Assembly: GCA_023101885.1 (NCBI GenBank)
Contig: JALPQD010000142.1
Span: 2,812,121 to 2,876,120 of the forward strand
DNA from: Typhlomys cinereus
Lineage: Eukaryota > Chordata > Mammalia > Rodentia > Platacanthomyidae
Length of the DNA stretch: 64,000 nucleotides
Direction of reading: 5' to 3'
Each line of letters opens with the position of its first letter. Within the stretch, counting starts at the first letter, position 1. Under the pieces are notes generated by a model. It ran no database searches, had not been told where the DNA came from, and saw only the letters and a list, made by a program, of their open reading frames with translations. The position numbers and the translations under genes are program-made. Positions 57,431 to 64,000 of the stretch are shown piece after piece.

Positions 57431-59341
57431 TGCTATGATCCACCAGGGACCCCCACAGATAGGCAGTTGAAAATATGCATCAGATAGAGAGAGAGAAAGA
57501 GGGAGAGAGAATCTGTGTGAACACTCAAAGACACAAGTGTACATATATGTGCAGCTACAAGCTTTCTGCACCCCATCCCATGTGTGCCTAAGTCATGATA
57601 CAGAGAAAATGAGAGAGGAAAGTATTCAGGGCCTAGCATAGCTGTAGATATAATAGGATAGGCTGATGTATTGGTTACTAGTAAGCTCTGTAGGGATTCA
57701 GCACTCCAAGGACCTTCAAAATGAAGCGTCTCATTGTTAATTTGCCTCGTTAAACACCGACAAAAAACGCAGTTGTGAATAGTTCTACTCTAGAATAACA
57801 GTATGAAGGGAACTCCAGGACTATAACTTGAATGTAGCTAATTGATAGTGTGCAGCCACATCCACTTTCTCTAGAACATAAAGTATCTCAACTATTTTTT
57901 AAACATATTCTTTCACATAATATGGAGCATTTCTTAATATGACAAGCTGGGTGAATCAGCAAACATTTCAAGCAGGCTATGAAAAGCAATGTTTGAAAAA
58001 TAGACCTAATTTGTCCTTGAGTTATAATTTCTCTATAATTTTATAATAGCAAGCTAAAAATATACATTTTCTGAATCAAGACTCCATTGCTTTTCTTCTA
58101 AATCATTTTCTCTGAGAGACGTGTTATATAACTAGATATACTAAATAGTTTGGCTTTATTAAACAAAATAAGTACCTATCCAAAATTGCATGGTGATTGT
58201 GAATATACCCAGAGCTTCACTTGTATTTAGTGGCACTTTAATCTGGCATCATATTTCCCAACTATATGTTCGTTTTTGTCAAACAAGGAAGTACACCACT
58301 TATGTTTCCCTGGACAAATAAGAAGAATTTCATGTGCTTTTAATAAAAATACAATTATTTGAAAATAGACCAAACAGAATAATCTGATAATGATTTTTTC
58401 TTATAACATGTTGGTTTACAATGTAATTTTGTGGGAGAAAAAATCCAGCAGTGTTCTCTTTTGTTTTGTTCTGGGAATCCTTTATTTTGTTATCTTTATA
58501 AATGAATTACTAAGCTTAAGTATTTAAGAATGGCTTTGTTTTAAAATCAAGTCTTGAAATGAAATGAAATACCTTTCAATATTAAACATTATTAACAGCT
58601 TTTACAATCAAGAATGATCAGTTAATTGACATGTTTGCTACCATTGGAGTATAATAATTAAGATAATTTTCATGTATTAATATAAGACATTCCGTGGGAG
58701 TGTGAAATCTACTGATTAATTCAAAAAATTAAGTTTAATTCCTAATGTAGCTGGAAGAAAACAACAGTAGCAAAACTAAATGTTAGTTGTGTTTGGTGAA
58801 AAACATGCTTTCTGTAAATTTAGTCACCTGACATAATAAATTCAAACTAGGCAATAAACAGATTTTCAAACTTAACTGCAATTATTAATAAAATACTCAC
58901 ATCACCTAATTATTGGAAAAAAACTCACTTTAACAATGATAATTTGTATATACATATATGACAATAGGCTAGAGTTATACCTGGTTCCTATCTAAAGGAA
59001 AAATGTCAGCCAAAAGAAAATTTAAACAATTTTTTACTGAGAAAAGTGTTTTTAAAAATGTAAGGTTATTTTCCAGAAAGTAAGAAGCAGATTGACTCAG
59101 TGTGATGTAGCTGTGAGATATTTGGGTGTGTTATAAGATACTTTTAGGGACTTTTATGAGATAGTGAGATCGTGGCAGGCTAGAACTTCCTGTTAGAGTA
59201 CTTTTTTCTCACAATCTTTTAGAAAAGCCAGCCAATGGTTGAAAACTATTGAGCAAATACTATTTTTACAACGAAGCTGGCATTTATATATAATTACAAC
59301 TACAATGTGCAATTATAATTACAATGAAGTGGGTATCTTTT
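57431..59341. other. AT-rich DNA, no gene seen
   Basis: A short AGAGAG run lies near 57485-57510. The rest is AT-rich with no recognised repeat, RNA gene or coding frame. Confidence 0.5.
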
Positions 59342-59361
59342 AAGAATATAGACCCTATTTT

Positions 59362-59650
59362 GGGGCTGGAGAGGTGGCTCAGGGGTTAAGCCTCTGCCTT
59401 GCAGGCAAAAGGTCCTGATTTCAGATCCTAGACCCCACGTATAGACGCCTGTGGAGGTGCGGGCGGCCTGTGTTTCCGGTCCTGGTAGGGCGGAGCCTGT
59501 GAATCCCTGGGCAGAGTAAACAGGAGGAGGTAGAGGTGTCCTTGGTGGTTCCCGAATTCTTCCATGGTTCTACACACACACACACATATGCGCACACACA
59601 CACATACATGCAAAATTGAAAAATAATAATAATAATAAAAATTTTTAAAA
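59362..59650 (+). mobile_element. tRNA-derived SINE (B2 superfamily), reference copy
   Basis: The only plus-strand member of the young family here. The head GGGGCTGGAGAGGTGGCTCA includes the A box (TGGCTCAGGGG); the B box is degenerate (GATTTCAGATCC where relatives have GAGTTCGGATCC). Then come the shared body, a (CA)n run and an (AAT)n/A-rich tail. Flanking duplications at 59342-59361 and 59651-59670 match at 18 of 20 positions. The site reads CTTTT|AAGAA. SINE RNA of this type is made by Pol III and copied by L1 enzymes. Confidence 0.94.
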
Positions 59651-59670
59651 AAGAATGTAGACCCCATTTT

Positions 59671-60479
59671 AATGCACATGTGTTTATGCTTAAGTACACA
59701 GGGCCTAATAGTTATTATAAACAATATCATCAAAACACACTTGTAGTTTCTTTGACCACACCATGGCTAATGTTAGGGTAAATCTGGTCTCCTAGATTTA
59801 TATGTTCACGTGTATATATTCACATACATCATATAATGTATATGTCTTTCTTTGTTAAAAGATTTAGAGAAAGGTTTACAGATGATTTTTTAAGGATTGG
59901 AAGAACTTTACCTCCCATCACAATTCTTTCTTTCAATGAAATTTGGATATTCTTTTCATTGTGAGATGACTTTATGTCATGAAGTTGTACCATAAAAATA
60001 AACTGAGGTTCCATCACATTGTTTAGGTATTATGATAGTTAGCTACAGGTAATTGTTCAATTTTCTCAAGCTCTGGGAATAGTGGTAAAGAATAGGTAAT
60101 TAAGTTAAATATCTGAGCAAGCCTGTAGGGGTTCATCTACTTAGTGATCAAAGGCCAGCCTATGGAGGATGGGACCATATCCTCATTGATTAAGTATAAT
60201 AGGGGATTGATTTAGGGGGTTGGCATCTTAAATGTACTTTGTCAGACATGCTGTCTTGCAAGTAAGGATTGTTCTTCTCTCAGCAGTCTTGTGGCTATAG
60301 TGTGGCCAGTTTCCTTGGCCCCTTTTATTGTTATGATCACTCTTGCCAAATGGGATTAAGAATTGTAAACAGACAATCAAAAGCCAGAATAATATCCAAT
60401 GTTGCTCATAAGCAGGATTATAATGTATCGATTGACAACATGTAGGCAACCTCCAGCAGGTGCAAATCGACTCACATAG
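59671..60479. other. AT-rich DNA, no gene seen
   Basis: No coding frame or clear repeat recognised. An 85-codon minus-strand frame at 60228-60485 has no recognisable features. Confidence 0.45.
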
Positions 60480-60840
60480 TTTCATGTGTTATGCTCTTGG
60501 TTGTGATCTGATTGAGTTTTGGTAAGTGACTGGATCTTGAAAATTGTGACCTAGGTAATAGATTGATCCACTGATAGATTTATATCATGATGACTTAGAG
60601 AGGGAAGTGAGGTCTAGTTTGAGGAAGTAGGTCACTGGTGATGTTCTCTGGAAAGATGTACCTTTACTTATACCCTTTCCTTTCTTACTCGAAGTACTGT
60701 ATGCCATGATGTGAGCAGCTTTGGTTCATTCATTCTCTCTGGTCAACATTACCTCAGGCCCATGGCTTTAGAACCAGACTACTATGGGCAATAATACAGC
60801 TTTTGTCATTCTGTATCTTTTAGATGTCTGTCAGAGAAAT
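60480..60840 (+). repeat. MaLR-type LTR-like sequence
   Basis: 'tgacctaggtaatagattga', 'tgatagatttatatcatga', 'tgaggaagtaggtcactgg' and 'catgatgtgagcagctttgg' occur in the order expected of MaLR-class LTRs. Moderately diverged; ends not defined. Confidence 0.45.
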
Positions 60841-61002
60841 GTAAAAGGTGGCTATGACAATGGTTTATTTGCAAGAAACTTCCTTAGACCTCTGGATATC
60901 ATTTGATTAATGTGAGGCCACCACACTATTGGGATGCTCAAGTAAGCAGTAAAGAGACTATCTTCACTAAATAAAATGTCTTTCAAAAAGGAATGGTGTC
61001 AT

Positions 61003-61058
61003 GAGATAACTCAGAGGGTAACATCACTGCTCACAAACTGGAGTTGAATTCTCAGAAT
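61003..61058 (+). mobile_element. SINE head interrupted by an L1 insertion
   Basis: 'gtcatgagataactcagagg' and 'ggagttgaattctcagaatc' are the A- and B-box regions of a B2-like head. The sequence then stops at the T-rich end of the L1. The rest of the SINE should lie beyond the L1, outside this window. Confidence 0.5.
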
Positions 61059-61127
61059 CTTCTTTTTTATTATTAATATATTTTTATTATTATTTCAGCT
61101 CATATACACTTAATAGGTACACCAGTT

Positions 61128-61195
61128 CCTCCCTCCCTCCTCCTCCCCCCTTACCCCCTGCTCACCCTCCCCACCGCCCTCCCTCTCCATCCCCC
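61128..61195 (-). other. G-rich polypurine tract (minus strand), predicted G-quadruplex
   Basis: C-rich on the plus strand, with many CCC/CCCC runs. Same position in the 3' UTR as in the other copies. Confidence 0.7.
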
Positions 61196-62110
61196 AGTGT
61201 CTCCAGCCCCAATTCCCAGAGAGTCCTTTCTTCTGCATGCCTGATTTTCCTCTGGGCCCTCCTCTCTGATGACATACAAGGACCCAGTGGACTTACCCTG
61301 ACCCATTTCCCGTGTTCCCCTTAGGTATAGGAACACTGCTGTGGCTGCCAATCCCTTGCCTCCAAGGATCTTGGTGCCTTTAGCAGATGCTAGACTTTGT
61401 GAGGTCAATAGTGTGTTGGACAATGCGCAGGGCATGTAAAGTCCAATTATGATTGCTTCAGCCCTAACTTGTATGGAGTATCTTGCATATCATTGCTCCT
61501 CCCATCCTTTTGCTCTTACACTCTTACCCGCCCCCTCTTTCATAAATTTCCCTGAGTTTCAGGATGGGGAGAGATTAGGCTGGCCTAGTTCTAGGTGGTA
61601 GATATAGAGTCTCTGAAGTTCTGGATTATGGTTTGTTGATTTTCTTTTGCAGTTTTGCTGCTCCTGCAATGTCCTTCACTCAATCCTGGTGGGCATTGTA
61701 TGTCACCGCCTGGCCAGAGACAAAAAGCTGTTAAACTAGAGTCTTGTGATAAAAGCACATTCAAAGGTAGATGTAATAAAAGTGGGAAACCACAGTGAGG
61801 GAGGGGTCTATCACCCATTTGCAAAATGGTTACTTTTTATCTGCCAGACTATATCCTCTCCCCTTCTGGTGAGATCATACCCCCTCAGTAGTAAATGATC
61901 AGGAATGAAAGTTTGTGAACGTAATCAGATGTCTCATTACTTATTTGAGTCCTTGATGGAGGCCTATTTTCTGTGCTATTACATGATCCCCTCTCTCCTT
62001 GTTTCTGGTGTGGCCCTCCTACCCCATCCCTCCTGTTCATAATCCTTGCAATTACTGTATTGCAGAGATTTTTCTATGAGTGTCTCTAGGTGGGCTGGGT
62101 GGGTTTGGTA

Positions 62111-64000
62111 CTAGGAGACACCTATTAGGGAGTACATACGGCACTTAATTTTCTGGGTCTGGGATATTTCACTTAATATAATTGTTTCTAATTTTCCCGG
62201 AAAATTCCAGTAATTCATCATTTTTGATGGCTGAGTAGTACTCCACTGTATAGATGTACCACTGTTTCCTTATCCACTCGTCAACTGTTGGACATTTGGG
62301 TTGATTCCATGACTTTGCTATTGTAAACAGTGCTGCTATGAACATGGTCGTGCTTGTGCTTTCGAGGTGAACCTCTGCTGTATGGGGGGTTATACCCAAA
62401 AGTGGAATCGCAGGGTCATATGACATTTCAATCTTTAATTTTTTAAGAATCTCCAGACGGCTCACCAGAGTGGCTGTATGAGCCTGCACTTCCACCAGCA
62501 ATGTAGGAGATTTCCCCTCTCTCCACATCCTCTCCAACATTTGTTGTTGTTTGTATTGTGGATTTTTGCCATCCTGACCAGAGTGAGATGATATCTCAGG
62601 GAAGTTTTGATTTGCATTTCCCTGATGGCTAAAGAAGTGGAGCATTTTTTAAGATATTTGTTAGACATTTTAATTTCTTCCCTGGTAAAATTTCTTTTAA
62701 GTTCCAGGGCCCATTTTTTAATTGGGCCATTGGTTTCCTTGGTGTTTAGTTTTCTAAGTTCTTTGTGCACTCTGGACAGTAGAGCTATATCAGATATGTG
62801 GTTAGTGAAGATTTTCTCCCATTCTGTGGGTTGCCTTTGAGCTCGTGTTACAATCTCTTTATCTGAACAGAAGCTCTTTAATTTCACAAGATCCCAACTG
62901 TTGAGAGTTGGTAGCAGTGACTGTACCATTGGATGTCTGTTTAGGAAATGTTGGCCTAGCCCAATCAGCTCGAGGGTGTTCCCTATCCTTTCAACTATGG
63001 TTTTTATAGTCTCTGGCCTGATATCAAGGTCCTTGATCCATTTGGAATTAAGTCTTGTACATGGTGACAAGTATGGGTCCAGCTTTAATCTTCTGCATGT
63101 GGAGATCCAGTTTTGCCAGCACCATTTGTTGAAGATGCTGTTCTTTTTCCATTGGATTTTTTGGGCCCCTTTGTCAAAGACCAAATGGCTGTAATTTTGT
63201 GGGCTTATATCTGGGTCTTCAATCCTTATCCATTGATCTGTGTGTCTATTTTGGAGCCAGTACCAGGCTGTCTTTATAACTATGGATTTGTAGTATAGAC
63301 TTGGGTGGTTATGGTAATACCTCCAGCAGTGTTTTTGTTACTCAGGATTGTCTTTGTTATCCTGGGTCTTTTGTGCCTCCATATGAATTTTGAGATTGTT
63401 TGGTCAACTTCTTTCTAGAATTGCTTTGGGATTTTGATTGGTATAGCATTGAATCTGTATATTGCCTTTGGTAGGATGGTCATTTTTACGATGTTGATTC
63501 TGCCAATCCAGGAATAAGGGAGGTCTTTCCACCTTCTGGTGTCTTCTGCTATTTCTTTCTTTAGGGTTTTAAAGTTTTCATTGTAAAGGTCTTTTACCTC
63601 CTTGGTTAGGTTTATACCAAGGTATTTCATTTTTTAGGGACTATAGTAAATGGGATTGTTTCTCTCAAGGCTTTTTCACTTCTTTCATTCTGGGCATATA
63701 GGAAGGACCTCTGATTTTTGCACATTTATTTTGTATCCTGCCACCCTGCTGAACTTCTCAAGTAGTTCCAGAAGCTTCCTGGTGGAGTTTTTGGGATCAC
63801 TTAGGTATAAGATCATGTCATCTGCAAATAGGGATAGCTTGACTTCTTCCTTGCTGATTTGAATCCCTCTTATGTCCCTTTCTTGTCTTATGGCTTCAGC
63901 TAAGACTTCAAGTACAATATTGAATAGAAGAGGTGAGAGTCGACAGCCTTGTCTAGTTCCTGATTGAAGTGGGAATGCTTCCAATTGTTCTCCATTGAGC
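62111..64000 (-). pseudogene. L1 ORF2 C-terminal two-fifths, pseudogene (partial)
   Basis: Reverse-transcriptase sequence begins at the window edge ([20 protein letters not shown]). FADD is intact, with the two Asp codons at 63817-63822. The region after RT follows ([16 protein letters not shown] at 63415-63630; DIRPETIKTIVERIG). The Cys motif C-X3-C-X7-H-X4-C is complete at residues 216-233 of the 240-codon stretch 62462-63184. Frameshifts lie near 63685 and 63400, a TGA at 62462-62464, and another frameshift near 62175. The family-type ending SLIG-S is followed by TAG at 62111-62113. The catalytic Asp of RT motif A and the endonuclease lie beyond the window. Confidence 0.92.

Larger units (their letters stand above)
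61059..64000 (-). mobile_element. LINE-1, 3' portion, continues past window end
   Basis: The poly(A)/(AAT)n tail (seen as T-rich, 61062-61113) is followed on the minus strand by the G-rich tract, a ~1-kb 3' UTR (to 62110) and ORF2 up to the window edge, where the sequence is still inside reverse transcriptase. Open stretches are longer than in the copy at 21-27 kb (240, 158 and 99 codons), suggesting a younger insertion. It is in the same orientation as that copy and about 40 kb away. Confidence 0.93.

Noticed and set aside
57053..57571. 172-codon minus-strand open frame, the longest outside L1
   Set aside because: It is antisense to the LTR-like segment and begins in a (CT)-type repeat giving a Leu/Ser run. 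It has no domain-like pattern, and length alone is not evidence here.
59362..59440. tRNA gene at the SINE head
   Set aside because: A- and B-box motifs are present, but there is no cloverleaf with a CCA-end acceptor stem. The sequence continues into a SINE body shared by five copies.

Overview
The window looks like a gene-poor, AT-rich stretch of a rodent nuclear genome. I see no intact protein-coding gene, no rRNA or tRNA gene and no CRISPR array. The open frames are short, and the ones with recognisable homology are all decayed LINE-1 (L1) coding sequence. The rodent assignment rests on B2-superfamily SINEs (head GGGGCTGGAGAGGTGGCTCA, with Pol III A and B boxes), B4/RSINE1-like and B1-like SINEs, and L1s with a monomer-type 5' UTR. 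The SINE and L1 sequences are not those of mouse or rat as I know them. A dipodoid (jerboa-type) or another non-murine myomorph is possible, but I cannot settle the species.

Layout. 0-21 kb is mostly single-copy AT-rich DNA with scattered SINEs, old LTR-like pieces, L1 3'-UTR fragments at 1.7 and 16.7 kb, a pyrimidine tract at 6.0-6.3 kb, a strong CTCF-type motif at 8.1 kb and a perfect 64-bp direct repeat at 9.7/10.1 kb. 21.04-27.3 kb is a structurally near-complete L1 on the minus strand: 3' UTR, ORF2 relic, ORF1 relic and a 5' UTR of tandem ~212-bp units. 28.5-31.1 kb is a 5'-truncated L1 on the plus strand, head-to-head with the first. 32.7-35.5 kb is an older Lx-like L1 on the minus strand, split by a young SINE. 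35.5-61 kb is mostly single-copy DNA with SINEs, two copies of a second L1 3'-end lineage (41.0 and 46.1 kb), a reverse-oriented CTCF-type motif at 44.7 kb, two L1 3'-UTR fragments with clear target-site duplications (TSDs; 52.9 and 55.4 kb) and an LTR-like segment at 57 kb. 61.06 kb to the window end is a third large L1 copy, minus strand, running off the edge inside reverse transcriptase.

How the parts relate. L1 ORF2 supplies the endonuclease and reverse transcriptase that normally copy both L1 and tRNA-derived SINE RNAs. This shows in shared (AAT)n-type tails and in TSDs that mostly begin at a TT|AAGAA-like nick. All L1 copies seen here carry stops, frameshifts or truncations, so the window is a record of past insertion rather than a set of working genes.

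Most interesting points: a convergent pair of CTCF-type motifs ~36.6 kb apart; a monomer-type L1 promoter; a 39-bp ORF2 segment embedded in an L1 3' UTR; the same nonsense codon in two separate L1 copies; three telomere-like hexamers inside an L1; and a perfect 64-bp duplication in otherwise decayed sequence. Repeat family names come from recognising sequence patterns, not from a database search.
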